Below are positions 1-10,434 of a stretch of 12,141 bases of DNA, piece by piece. This DNA comes from Clarireedia homoeocarpa (lineage: Eukaryota; Ascomycota; Leotiomycetes; Helotiales; Rutstroemiaceae), in the NCBI GenBank assembly GCA_001465935.1, contig LNKV01000214.1:15255-27395 (forward strand), given 5' to 3'. Positions within the stretch are counted from its first letter, which is position 1. Each line of letters begins with the position of its first letter. The notes beneath the pieces were generated by a model that was given only the letters and a program-made list of their open reading frames with translations, was not told where the DNA came from and searched no databases. The translations under genes and the position numbers were made by a program.

Positions 1-1127
1 TTTAATATTTAAAAAAAATATTAATAAATAAAAAATTATATTAAATTTATAAATAATAATTTAATTAATCTATTAATTTTAAATTTTTAATATTATTTAA
101 AATATTTTATTTTTATTTAATATTATTTTTAATATTATTAAAATATTTAATAAATTTTTTTTTAAAAAAGTAAGTTTTTAATATTAATAATAATATTTTA
201 ATAATTATAAAATATATTAATAAATAGTTAATAAAATTAATTTTATTAAAATATATATAATTTAAATTAAATTAATTAATTAAATTATTAATATATATTA
301 ATATCTTTTTTATTATATTTATATTTTATTATTTATTTTTTATAATTTTTTCGAAATTAAAAAATATATTAAAATAAAAATAATTTTATTAAATTTATAA
401 AAGTTTATTTAATTAAAATAAATATTTTTTAATTATTTTTTAATTATTTTTTAATTATTTTTTAATATTTTTATATTTTTAAAAACTTAATAATTTAATT
501 TTAAAATTAATAAAAAAGAAATTAATAATAATATCTTAATAATATTAAATTAGATTATTTATTAATAAAGTTCAAGTTTTTTTAATAAAAATTTATTAAA
601 ATTATTTTAAATATTAATATTTTAATATTTAATAAATATATTAAAAAGTAAAAAACTTTTTTAGATAAATAAATAATTTATTTATTAATTTCTAATTTTA
701 AATTCTTTAATATTATTTAATATTATTTAAATAAATAATTTAAACTTAATATTATATTTAATATTAAAGTTTTAAAAATATTAGAAATAATAATAATAAT
801 AATATTTTAAAAACTAAAAAATATATAAAAATATATTTAATTAAAAGATATCTTTCTATTTATATTTTTAATAAATTTTAATAATTTTTTAATATTTTTA
901 ATAAAAATTCAATAATATAAAATAAAAATTATAAAAATTAATATTAATAATAATATTTTAATAATATTATAATAATATTAAATTATAATTAATTAGAATA
1001 TCGAAAGATTAAATTAATTTAAAATTATAATAAGTTATTTAATAATTAATTTATTAAAAGTTAAATATATTTAAAATTTAAATATATATAATATTAAATA
1101 TAATAAAAATATATTAAAAATTTAATT
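1..1127. other. AT-only spacer, nothing recognisable
   Basis: Apart from one minisatellite at 431-463, I see no gene, no clear repeat partner elsewhere in the window and no RNA structure. G+C is about 2.5% over the first 600 bases (15 G/C) and the first 60 bases contain none. It is probably older or more heavily mutated repeat DNA whose relatives are outside the window or no longer recognisable by eye. Confidence 0.6.
431..463. repeat. 11-bp minisatellite, three units
   Basis: Three perfect head-to-tail units of aattatttttt, with degenerate half-units on both sides. It is a local slippage repeat and has no counterpart elsewhere in the window. Confidence 0.8.
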
Positions 1128-1240
1128 TTAATAGTTTTTTTTTAAATTAATAAAAAAGTAAATAAATATATAAGAAAATTAATTTAATATATTAAATATT
1201 AAGATTTTAAATATATAATTTAATTTTATTAATACTAAAT
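1128..1240. repeat. Module P, copy 1 (partial)
   Basis: A 25-base core at 1146-1170 (attaataaaaaag...) recurs with one difference at 3329-3353 and 5152-5176. A second block beginning aagattttaaatatataatt at 1201 recurs at 3409. Both blocks are in the same order and orientation as in P2, but the distance between them is shorter, so this copy has lost or the other has gained bases. Origin unknown; it is probably part of a dispersed transposon-derived sequence. Confidence 0.6.
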
Positions 1241-1479
1241 TAAATATAAATTATATTTATAACTTTATATAATCTTTTAATATTTTTATAATTTTTATAA
1301 TATTTAAAATAAAGTTTATTTATATTTAATTTTAAAATATATTAATTATTTTAAAAATTATATTAATAATTTAAAATTATATAAAATATATAAAATAATA
1401 AAAAGAACTTTAATTTTTAAATTTAAAAATATTATTTAATTATTAATTTAATATTTAATATTAAACTTAATATTAATTT

Positions 1480-1690
1480 ATTTAAATTTATTTAATATAA
1501 TATTTTCTTTAATATTATTAAATCTAAATTTTAATTTTAAATATATTTATTATTTATTATTTATTTTCTTTATTAAAATTAAATTTTTAATATAACTTTA
1601 TTTTATATAATATTATATATATTTAAACTTTATATATATTTAATTACTAATAAATTATTTATTTATTTAAAGTTAAAAAATAAATTTAAT
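1480..1690. repeat. Module Q, copy 1
   Basis: First of three neighbouring copies of a module. It carries a block ending in ttttctttaatatt near 1503-1516, a TTTATTATTTATT-like stretch near 1545-1565, and the marker tattatatatatttaaa at 1611. The same three landmarks follow in the same order in Q2, about 368 bases downstream. No coding potential. Confidence 0.6.
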
Positions 1691-1854
1691 ATATATTAAT
1701 TTAATTTATAACTTTTTTTAAATATTAAATTTAAAATTAATATTAATTTAATTTTATAATTTTTTAAAATTAGATTTTTATTAAATTATTATAAACCTTT
1801 TTTTAATATTAATTAAATTAATTTATTTAATTTAATATTATTTTAATATTTTAT

Positions 1855-2045
1855 ATTTAGATTTATTTAATTTAATATTTTCTTTAATATTTTTAATTTA
1901 AATTTAAAAGTTTTAAATTTATTATTATTTATTTTTTTAAATTAAAATTAAACTTTTAATATTCTTTATTATATATAATATTATATATATTTAAATTTAT
2001 ATATATTTAATTATTAATAGATTAACTATTAATTAATTTATTATA
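1855..2045. repeat. Module Q, copy 2
   Basis: Collinear with Q1: ttttctttaatatt, an ATT-rich middle, then tattatatatatttaaa at 1979 and a shared tail (tatatatatttaattatta). The offset from Q1 is 368 bases at the marker, so Q1 and Q2 form an imperfect tandem with a period near 365-370 bases. The differences include C/T and A/G changes. Confidence 0.6.
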
Positions 2046-2174
2046 ATTTTAAATTTATATAAGTTAAAATAAATAAATAAAAATTATATTTAAGAAAAAT
2101 AAAATCGATTTTAATAAAAATATAAATTTATTTTTAATAATTTTTATTATTATAAAATATCTTAAATTTAATAG

Positions 2175-2262
2175 TTAAATATATAATATTATATCTATTT
2201 AAATTTTATATATATATTTAATTATTAATAAAATAATTATTAATTATTTTATTAAAATAAAA
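2175..2262. repeat. Module Q, copy 3 (truncated)
   Basis: Only the marker region and tail of Q are recognisable, starting near 2187 with one T-to-C difference in the marker, followed by the same tatatatatttaattatta tail. It lies 208 bases after the Q2 marker, so the repeat period has been shortened by deletion or only a fragment was duplicated. Confidence 0.5.
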
Positions 2263-2376
2263 TAAAACTAATTTTTAATATTTATAATTTATTAATTAAA
2301 GTTTATATTTAAATTAATTTTTAATTTAATTAAAATATTTTAAAAAATATATTAAATTAAAAAAATAAAAAAAATA

Positions 2377-2500
2377 TTAATTTATTAATATTTTAAATTA
2401 ATAATTTTAAATATATTATTTAAAAACTTAAAATTAAAATTAAAATTAAACTTTTAATAATTTAATAATTTTTAATAATTTTAATATTTTTAAATTATTT
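2377..2500. repeat. Module R, copy 1
   Basis: Positions 2395-2422 (28 bases) are identical to 2901-2928, and the following sequence (aacttttaataattt... then tttttaataatttt) is also shared in order. A third copy lies at 11671-11760 inside array unit C, which links this left-hand region to the right-hand array. It stands immediately before fragment D, just as the end of array unit A stands before unit B. Confidence 0.6.
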
Positions 2501-2640
2501 AAATTAATTTAATTTTTTAATATTCTAATTAATTATAATTTAATAAATTAAATAAAATACTTTATTTTATTATATAATTTATTATTATTAAAATATTATT
2601 ATTATTATTAGTTTTTATAATTTTTTACTTTATATTTTAA
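2495..2640. repeat. Fragment D, remote copy of array unit start
   Basis: Positions 2521-2580 match 10486-10545 of unit B at 56 of 60 bases without a gap. Three of the four differences are T here against C in B. The match continues more weakly to a shared tttttactttatat at about 2625. This places a piece of the 1257-bp array unit 8 kb away in the same orientation, with the left copy carrying T where the right keeps C. Confidence 0.8.
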
Positions 2641-2894
2641 TTAAATATATTTTTATTATTTATATTTAAAATAATTGTTTAACTTTTATTAATTATTAAA
2701 TCTAATTTTTTTATTAATATAATTAATATAATTATAGAAATTAATATTTATTAATATTATTTATTATTTATTATTTAAACTTTTAAATTAATATATTTAA
2801 TTTTTTAAATAATTTAAATATAAATTTTTTAAATTAATTTATTTAAAATAATATAATTAGATTTAATATAATTATTTTTTATTTTTTTAAATAA

Positions 2895-2995
2895 TTTCTT
2901 AAATTAATAATTTTAAATATATTATTTAGAAATTACAATTTTAATTAAAACTTTTAAAATATAAAAACTTTAATAATTTAATTTTTAATAATTTT
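2895..2995. repeat. Module R, copy 2
   Basis: Contains the 28-base block (2901-2928) identical to 2395-2422, offset 506 bases, followed by the same A/T-rich tail with small insertions. Together with R1 it flanks fragment D, so R1-D-R2 may be a local tandem duplication around a piece of the array unit. No coding potential. Confidence 0.6.
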
Positions 2996-3109
2996 AAAAA
3001 CTTTTAATTAAATTATAATATAAATTAAATTAAAACTTTAAAATTATTTAATTTTAATTTATAATATTTTATTATTTTTTTAACTTTTTTAATTTATAAT
3101 TTAATTAAT

Positions 3110-3480
3110 TTTAAAAGTATTTAAAATATAAATTTTAATTTAAAATAATATTTTATAAAATATTTTTTTTAAATTTTAATATATTTAATAAAATAAAATT
3201 AGTTTTAAAAAAATTAAAAACTTTTAATAATTTATTAAATTTTAAATTAATTAAAACTTTTTATTAACTTTCTTTTAAAATTAATTAAATTATTAAAAAA
3301 AATTAAATTTATTATAATTTCTTTTAAAATTAATAAAAAAGTTAATAAATATATTAAAAATTAAAAAATTATTAAATATAATTAAACTAATTTAATATTT
3401 TTATTATTAAGATTTTAAATATATAATTTTATTATATTATTAATTAATTAAAATTAAACTAAAATATTAAATATTAAATA
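3110..3480. repeat. Module P, copy 2 (longest)
   Basis: The most complete copy of P. A 35-base block at 3175-3209 matches 12096-12130 at 33 of 35 bases, both differences being A here and G there. A 37-base block at 3329-3365 is identical to 5152-5188. The next block (attattaaatataattaaa) recurs after about 30 extra bases in P3, and the block at 3409 recurs in P1 at 1201. It directly precedes duplication copy I. Confidence 0.75.
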
Positions 3481-3489
3481 TTAAATATT
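3462..3489. repeat. 7-bp microsatellite, four units
   Basis: Four perfect units of aaatatt at the right edge of P2. It is a simple slippage repeat, not seen in the other P copies. Confidence 0.85.
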
Positions 3490-3559
3490 TAAAAATTATT
3501 AACTTGAAATTTATTTAATTAATTGAATTAATATTAATTATTATAATCTTAAAAATTAA

Positions 3560-4980
3560 AATTATTTAAAAATTAAAAAATTTATTAATTAATATATAAT
3601 AATTTTTTTAATTATTAAATATATTAAATAAAGTTTTTAAAATATATTTTTAAAAATTAATAATTTAAAATTTATTTTTAAAACTTTTAATTATATTAAA
3701 AGTTCTTTAAATTAAAATCTTTTTTTAATATCTAATTAATTAACTTTTAAAAATAAAATTAATATTTTAAAAATAATATTATTTTTTAAATTTCTTATAT
3801 TAATTAATTTAATTTAAAGTATTTATAAAATTGATTTTTAATTAAAATTAATAATTAGTAAATTCAAAAGAATTTATTTAATTAAAATAAAAAAAGATTT
3901 TTAAATTAAATAAAATTAATTAAAAAATTATTAATAAAGTTTATTTAATTATTTTTAATTTATTTTATAAAATTTATAATTTATTTATTAATTTTAATTA
4001 TTATTTAATTTATTAATATTAAATAATTAATTTAATTTTATTTTTAATTTATATTAAAAATCTTTTTTTAATTATTAATTTTTTAATATAGTTATATATA
4101 AATAATATTATATTAATAATTAATTTTATTAATTTTAAAAAAAATTTATAAACTTTATATATTTAAAATAATTAATAATATTAAATTTAATTTTAAAATA
4201 TAAAATAAAATTATTTCTTTTTAAATTATTAAATAATTATATTATATATTTTTTAAATTAATTATTTAATTAATATTTAAATTAGTTTTATTTTTTTATT
4301 TTATATTAATTATATATTATATATATTATTAATATTTTAAATTATAACTTTTTATATTAATATAAAAATAAATTAATTTTAAAAACTAATTTTATTTTTT
4401 TTCTAATTTAATATTTTTAAATTATTTAAATTAGTTTAAAATTGTTTAATTAATAAATTATTTTAAAAAGATTCTTAATAGTAAAATTATTAAAAATAAA
4501 ATTAATTAATTAATTAATTTAATAAATTTAAAAAAATCTAATTATTTAAATTCTTTTTTTAAAATTAAAATAAAAATTAAATTAAATATATAAATAAAAT
4601 ATAGATTTAAATTAATTAACTAATTAATTAAATTAAATTAAAAATATATAATTTTTAATTTATATTAATTTTTTATTAAAAAGAAAAAAATTAAAGATTA
4701 TTAAAAATAATATTAATATTAAAATAATATATTAAATTAAGAAATAATAAAAAAGTAAAAACTAATTATATTTTAATTTATAAATTAATATTTAAATTTA
4801 AATCTCGGTATTTTTTTAAAATTAAATAAATAATTATTAATATATTTTATTAATTAAAATTAAATTTAATAAATAATAATAAATATAAATATAATAAAAA
4901 AGAGATTATAAAATATTTATTTTTTAATTATTAATTATTTATTAATATTAAATTCAAGATTAATATTATTTTAAAATTTA
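3560..4980. repeat. Large direct duplication, copy I (shorter)
   Basis: Collinear with 6350-8890 over its whole length. Anchor pairs (copy I to copy II) and offsets are 3628/6421 (2793), 3937/6732 (2795), 4088/7268 (3180), 4328/7608 (3280), 4420/7810 (3390), 4521/7981 (3460), 4611/8290 (3679), 4801/8698 (3897) and 4911/8833 (3922). The steadily rising offset means copy I is about 1.1 kb shorter through several gaps, the largest (about 385 bases) between 3990 and 4088. G+C is about 3% against about 5.5-8% in copy II. At many shared sites copy I has A or T where copy II keeps G or C, for example agagatta against agagaccc at 4911/8833. The original element is unidentified. Confidence 0.8.
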
Positions 4981-5019
4981 TATAAAAAATTAATATTTTA
5001 TATTTAAATTTATTTAATT

Positions 5020-5265
5020 TAATATTTAAAATAATTTTTTATAAAATTCTTATTTTAAACTTTAATATATTTAATAAAAGAAAATTATTTTTAAAAAAAT
5101 TAAAAAATTTTAATATAATTTTAAAATTAATTTAATTATAATTTTTTTTAAATTAATAAAAAAGTTAATAAATATATTAAAAATTAAATTTATATTATTA
5201 GAATTTTAATTAAAATTAAAAAATTATTAAATATAATTAAATTGATTTAATATTTATATTATTAA
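5020..5265. repeat. Module P, copy 3
   Basis: Carries the P block at 5061-5095 (related to 3175-3209 and 12096-12130), the 37-base block at 5152-5188 identical to P2, and the following block near 5219-5250, where P2 and P3 differ by C/T and A/G changes. An extra stretch of about 30 bases separates the last two blocks here. It follows directly after duplication copy I. Confidence 0.75.
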
Positions 5266-5514
5266 AAATTTAAATTTATAAATAATTAAAATATTTAAAT
5301 ATTATAAATAATTTTTAATAAAAATTTATTAAAAATTTAAAATTTAAATATTAATATATATTTTCAAAATTCTTATAATTATTATTATATTAATAATTTA
5401 ATTAAAGAAAAAAAATTAATATATTTAAAATAATTAATATTTATAATAAAATTAATTAATTAAAAATTAAAAATAATTTATTTTTAAAAGTTATTTTAAT
5501 TAATTATTTATATT

Positions 5515-5700
5515 AAAGAATTTTAATATTTATTATTTTTAATAAAATTCTAATATAATTAATATATAAAATAGAATTTAATTAATTAAATTAATATTAA
5601 TAATTATAATTTCGAAAATTAAATTTTAATAATTTTTTAATATAAAATATTTAAGAAAATTAAAATTATTAAAATTAAATTTTTTCAATAATTTTTAATT
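5515..5700. repeat. Repeat X, copy 1
   Basis: Positions 5521-5565 match 5942-5986 at 43 of 45 bases; the two differences are A/G and C/T. The similarity continues more weakly through a shared tcgaaaat at about 5612 and 6016. The period is 421 bases and both copies are in the same orientation. X1 ends shortly before the M3 fragment. Confidence 0.75.
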
Positions 5701-5724
5701 ATTTTTATTATATTTTTTAAAATC

Positions 5725-5850
5725 TTTAATTTATTAATATTAAATAATTAATATAATATTAAATAATTAATATAATATTTAAAAATTAATAAAAAATATT
5801 AATAAAAAGATTTAATTATTTAATTTAAATTAATTATTTTAAAAAATATA
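5725..5850. repeat. Third partial copy of the duplicated module (M3)
   Basis: The sequence from tttattaatattaaataattaatataat onward, including the spaced elements tattaataaa and ttaattatttaatt, matches copy II at about 6798-6890. Copy I has lost the downstream part of this stretch, near 4020. The presence of the longer form here supports the view that copy II is closer to the original and that copy I carries a deletion. The start of this segment also contains a fresh 19-bp tandem duplication. Confidence 0.55.
5741..5778. repeat. Perfect 19-bp tandem duplication
   Basis: taaataattaatataatat occurs twice back to back (5741-5759 and 5760-5778) with no mismatch. The related sites near 4010 and 6815 have a single copy, so this duplication is local and probably recent. 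Confidence 0.9.
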
Positions 5851-5930
5851 TTATTTTAATTAATATTTAATAATTAAATTAAAATATTTTTTTATTAATA
5901 TTAATATTTTTTAAAATAATTTAATAAAGT

Positions 5931-5931
5931 N
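5931..5931. other. Ambiguous base (N) in assembly
   Basis: The only non-ACGT character in the window. It falls about ten bases before repeat copy X2 begins and where G+C changes from about 2% (12 G/C in 5401-5940) to about 6% (36 G/C in 5941-6540). It may be a simple unresolved base, or mark a join between sequences from different copies of a repeat. Confidence 0.95.
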
Positions 5932-5935
5932 TATT

Positions 5936-6110
5936 AAAAGATTTTAATATTTATTATTTTTAATAGAATTTTAATATAATTAATATCTAATCTAATTTCT
6001 AGTTAATTAACTAAATCGAAAATAATAATTTTAAATTTTTAAATAATTTTAAAATTAAAACTTTCTTTTAAGATTTTAATTTATTAATTTTAGATTTAAT
6101 ATTTATTACT
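5936..6110. repeat. Repeat X, copy 2
   Basis: Second copy of X, 421 bases after X1, with its best conserved part at 5942-5986. It keeps more G and C than X1 beyond the core (for example tctaatctaatttctag near 5985-6001 and ctaaatcgaa near 6011). The stretch 6111-6349, between X2 and duplication copy II, has no repeat partner I could confirm. Confidence 0.7.
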
Positions 6111-6349
6111 TTATTAATAATTAGTAAATATTAAATAATTTAAATTTAAATTATTTACTAATTTTATTTATAATTAAAAATCTAAACTTAATTTAAAATT
6201 ATTTGAATTTATTTTAATTTTTTAATATTAAAAAAGTTAATTAGAATTTATTTAAGTTTAATCTAATTAATAAAGTTTAATTTTTAATTAAATTTTTTTA
6301 AAATTTAAATATTTAAAAAAAATTAATATTAAAAGTTTAAAAAAAATTA

Positions 6350-8890
6350 AAATTAATTTTAAATTAAAAAAACTATTAATTAATATAAAATAAATATCTT
6401 TTAATTATAAAATATATTAAATAAAGTTATTAAAACTACTTTTTAAAAATTAATAATCTAAAGTTTATTTTTAAAACTTTTAATTATATAAAAAACTATT
6501 TAAATTAAAACTTTCTTTTAATTTCTAATTAATTAATTTTTAAGAGAAAAATAAAAGTTTTATAAACTACTTTATTCTCTTAATTTTTAATATTAATTAG
6601 TTTAATTTCAGATATTTATAAAATCGATATTTAATTGAAATTAATAAATAATAAATTAGAAAGAATTTATTTAATTAAAATTAAAAGAAAAACTTTTAAA
6701 TTAAATAAAATTAATTAGAAAATTATTATTAAAGTTTATTTAATTATTTTTAATTTATTTTATAAAGTTTATAACTTATTTATTAATTTTAATTACTACT
6801 TAATTTATTAATATCAAATAATTAATATAATATTTAAAAAGTTAATAAGAAGATATTAATAAAGAAATTAAATTATTTAATTAAAACTATTAATTTATTA
6901 TATAACTTTTAAATTAGAAATAAATTTAAAAAGTTTATAATTAATATTAAATTATTTTTAGTAATTAAAATCTAAGAAAATTATATATTTAAATAGAAAA
7001 TATTAATTCTTTTTTTAATATTAAAAAGATTTTCGAGTATATATTTAAAAACCGATTATTAATAATTTTAAAAAAGTTAAAACTATTAATTAATTTAATA
7101 ATTTAAATTAATTTCTTTTTAAAAGTTAAATAATTTTAATTAAAATTTAATAACTAAATTAAACTTTTTCGATTTATTAATATTAGAATCTTTTAAAATA
7201 ATTTATTTAATTTAATTTTATTCTTAATTTATATTAAGAATCTTTTTCTAATTATTAATTACTCGATCTAGTTATATATAAATAATATAATATTAATAAT
7301 TAATTTAATTAATTTTAAGAAAAACTACTAGATTTTAAAAAGAGAAATTAATAAATTTTATATATTTAAAATTATAAATAGTATTTAATTTAATTTTTTA
7401 AATAAATTAATAATTAATTAAATTATATATTTTTCTAATTTTATTAAATAACTCGAGATCTAATTTAATAATATATTAAATTTTAAAAACTATATTTTAA
7501 TTTAGATTAATTAAATTAAACTAGTTTTTTTTTAAATTAATTAATTAATTAATATTTAAATTAAACTTATTTCTTTTATACTTTATTAATTTTATATTAT
7601 TTATATTATTAGTATTTTAAATTATAACTTTTTTATTTAATATAAAAAATAAATAAATTTTAAAAATTAATTTCGATTTTTATAAAATCTAGTTTTTTAA
7701 AAAAATTTAAAGGTTTTTAAAACTAGTTTATTAATATTAATAAATATTAAAATTAATTTAATATTTTTTAATATCTAACTTATTAATATTAATTAATAAT
7801 ATATTCTTTAATTATTTAAACTAATTTAAAATTACTTAATAAATAAATTAATATAAAAAAATTATTAAAAATAAGATTATTAAAAATTAAATTATTAAAA
7901 ACTTTTTAATAATTCTAATTTAATTATAAGTTTAATTAAATTAATTAAGTTAAATAATTAATATATTTATTAATTAATTTAATAAATCTTAAAAAAATTT
8001 AGTTTTTTAAATTTCTATTTTAAAATAATATTAATTTATTTTCAATTTAAATTAATTTGTGTTCAAAGAAAAATAAAGTAAAAAGTTATTAAAAACTAAT
8101 ATTAATATTAATATTTAATTAATATTTTTTTTATATTAATAAATTATAAATATTAATTAAAAATAATATCGAAATTAGATTAATTTTAATATATTTAAAT
8201 TAAAAACTAATTAATATATATAAATAAAATATTAATTTATATTAATTAATATATAATAAAAAATTAAAAGAAATTATATAAATAATTAAATTAATTAACT
8301 AACTAATTTAGTTTAATTAAAAATATATAATTTATAATAATAATTAAATTAATTTAAAAAAATTAAAAACTTTAAATAATAATTCTAATTAATTATAATT
8401 AATATATATATATAAAGTTAATAATTAAATAATCGAAAAAGATATTAATATTAAATTAATTTAGATTTCTAATTATTATAAAGTTAAAGAAAATAAAATA
8501 ACAAATAAATTAATAAAAGAAATTATTAAATTAAAATTAACTTTTTATAAAATTAACTTTATTTATTTAAAAGTTAATATTAAATATATTAAAAATTAAA
8601 AATAAAAACTAATATTAAAGAAAATTATTAAATCGAGATATAATAAAGAATTAGAAACTAATTATATATTAAAATATAAATTAACTTTTAAATCTAAAAT
8701 CTCGATCTTTTTTAATATAAAAAAAACTATTATTAATATTTTTTATTAATTAAAATTAAATTATAATTATATTAAAACTTATATATATTAATTTAATATA
8801 ATTAATAATAATAAATATAAATATAATAAAAAAGAGACCCTCGAATATTTATTATTAATATATTAATTATTAATTAAATTTTATTTAAAA
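6350..8890. repeat. Large direct duplication, copy II (longer)
   Basis: Longer partner of 3560-4980, collinear through the nine anchors given there. It keeps CpG-containing motifs where copy I has A/T, such as actcgatctag at 7261 (copy I: ttttaatatag near 4080) and agagaccctcgaa at 8833 (copy I: agagattataaa). At 8698 both copies keep a ctcg motif. Regions without a confirmed partner in copy I, such as about 6900-7195, 7320-7560 and 7680-7800, account for the extra 1.1 kb. No reading frame of useful length survives. I cannot name the original element. Confidence 0.75.
7689..7726. repeat. Short inverted repeat
   Basis: ctagtttttt at the left and ttaaaactag at the right are imperfect inverted arms around an A/T centre containing aaagg. 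The copy I counterpart does not keep the ctag ends, so there is no sign of conservation. It could be a chance palindrome in AT-rich DNA or a relic of a small insertion present only in copy II. Confidence 0.35.
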
Positions 8891-9177
8891 TTTAAAAATA
8901 AATTTAATATAAACTTCTTTAATTTATATTTTTTTTTAAATATTATTTTTAGAATCGAAGTTAACTTTAAATTTATTTAAAAGATAGAAATTATTATTTA
9001 GAAATATTATTTAATATAAATATATAATCTTTAAATTATAAATTATTAATTTATTATTAATATTTCCTTTTTTTTCTTTTAATAATTTATATAAGTTTAA
9101 GATTATAATAAATTAATTAATAGTTATTTTATTAATATTTAAATATATATAAATATATTTAGAATAGAATTCAAGAC
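8891..9177. other. Spacer between duplication and array
   Basis: No gene and no confirmed repeat partner. It holds an 18-base pure pyrimidine tract at 9063-9080 (two short C-containing interruptions in a run of T) and retained CpG at about 8955. It ends with tcaagactctcgaatcg, the last part of which is the start of array unit A. Confidence 0.5.
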
Positions 9178-10434
9178 TCTCGAATCGAAAAAATATATAT
9201 AATTATTAAAAATAATTTAATTTTTCTCGAATATAACTAATTATAATCTAATAAATCGAATAAAGTTATTAGTTTTATTATATAATTTAATACTATCAAG
9301 ATATTATTATTAACCTTTTTTTAATTAATTTTAAAACTAGATTATTAAATTTTCAAAAATTTAAAAATATTAAAAAATAATCAAAAATTAATAATAAAAT
9401 ATATAAAAAATACTATTTTTTAATATATTAACTTTTATAAATTTATTAAATTAAAAATCACTTTAATATAATATTTAGTTTTTAAATTATTATTAATATT
9501 ATTAAATTTACTTTATATTATTAAAATTATTTAAAATCGATTATTTATTTTAATAATATTAAATAATAATATTAAACTAAACTATTAATTTAAATTTAAT
9601 AAAAATAATATTAAAGAAATATTAAACTCTTAGATAATTTAAAAGAGTTTTTTCAAGGTTAATATACTTTTTAATAAAAAAGATATTAATATTTATTAAT
9701 ATAAAAAACTCTTTTATATTAATTAATTAAAATCTTTTCTTTTTAATTACTTTTTTAATTATATTTATAATTATATATTTTAATTTACTAGTTTTTTTAA
9801 ATATAGTAATAAATATCTCGATATTATTAATATTATTTACTATTATATATTTTAACCCGGAAATTAATATATCTAGTCTTTTTAATAATCTTAATATAAA
9901 CCCTTTTTTTAAATTTATTATAAATAAGATCTTATTTTATTTATTTAAAAGAACTAAGTTTTTCTTTTTAACTAATTAAATTAATAAAAATCCGAGAACT
10001 ATTATTAAATTTATTAGTAATCCTATTATTATTAAAATCTTATAAGTTTATAATTTATTAATTAAAGCTTTTTTATTAATTAAATCTAGAGAAAAATAAA
10101 TTAATATTTTAAATTTAATTAAAATCTTCTAGAAATATACTAAATTTAATTAAATTAAAAAAATTAGTTAACTATTAATTAAATAAATTAAAATTAAAAT
10201 TATTATTAATATATTTAATATAATTAAAATAATTTAAATTAAAGTTAAATCTTTTAATATCGAAAAATTAAATATTAATCTAATTATTCTATTTAATATT
10301 AAGTTTAATATTAAATTTAATATTATAATTAAACCTTCTTTTACTTTTATAATTACTATTAATACTATTAATTTCTTAACTATTATAAAAGTTAAAAAGT
10401 TTATTAAAAAAATTATAAAAATTATAAAAAAATT
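9178..10434. repeat. Tandem array unit A (1257 bp, complete)
   Basis: The unit is bounded by the 20-base sequence tctcgaatcgaaaaaatata at 9178-9197, which recurs exactly at 10435-10454, giving a 1257-base period. The block from aattataat at 9239 recurs at 10496 (B) and 10713 (C). Anchors to C are 9331/10805, 9652/11127, 9851/11348, 10044/11547 and 10391/11930. Positions 9744-9949 align to 11241-11446 without a gap (22 transitions, 6 transversions by hand count). G+C is about 10.5% over 9601-10200, the highest counted in the window, so this is among the least mutated copies. Both strands are full of stops. It may be a decayed transposon or a satellite unit; no protein motif is recognisable. 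Confidence 0.85.

Noticed and set aside
9624..9650. Terminator-like hairpin (aaactctt ... aagagttt followed by T-rich sequence)
   Set aside because: The 8-base arms are perfect, but the equivalent place in unit C does not keep them, no gene is nearby, and the setting looks eukaryotic. It is most likely a chance palindrome.
9734..9890. Zinc-knuckle or gag-like protein relic on the minus strand of units A and C
   Set aside because: A minus-strand frame gives a similar Tyr/Lys/Asn-rich string in both copies, with stops that could derive from Gln or Trp codons. The spacing does not fit a zinc knuckle, and such strings arise readily from AT-rich text.
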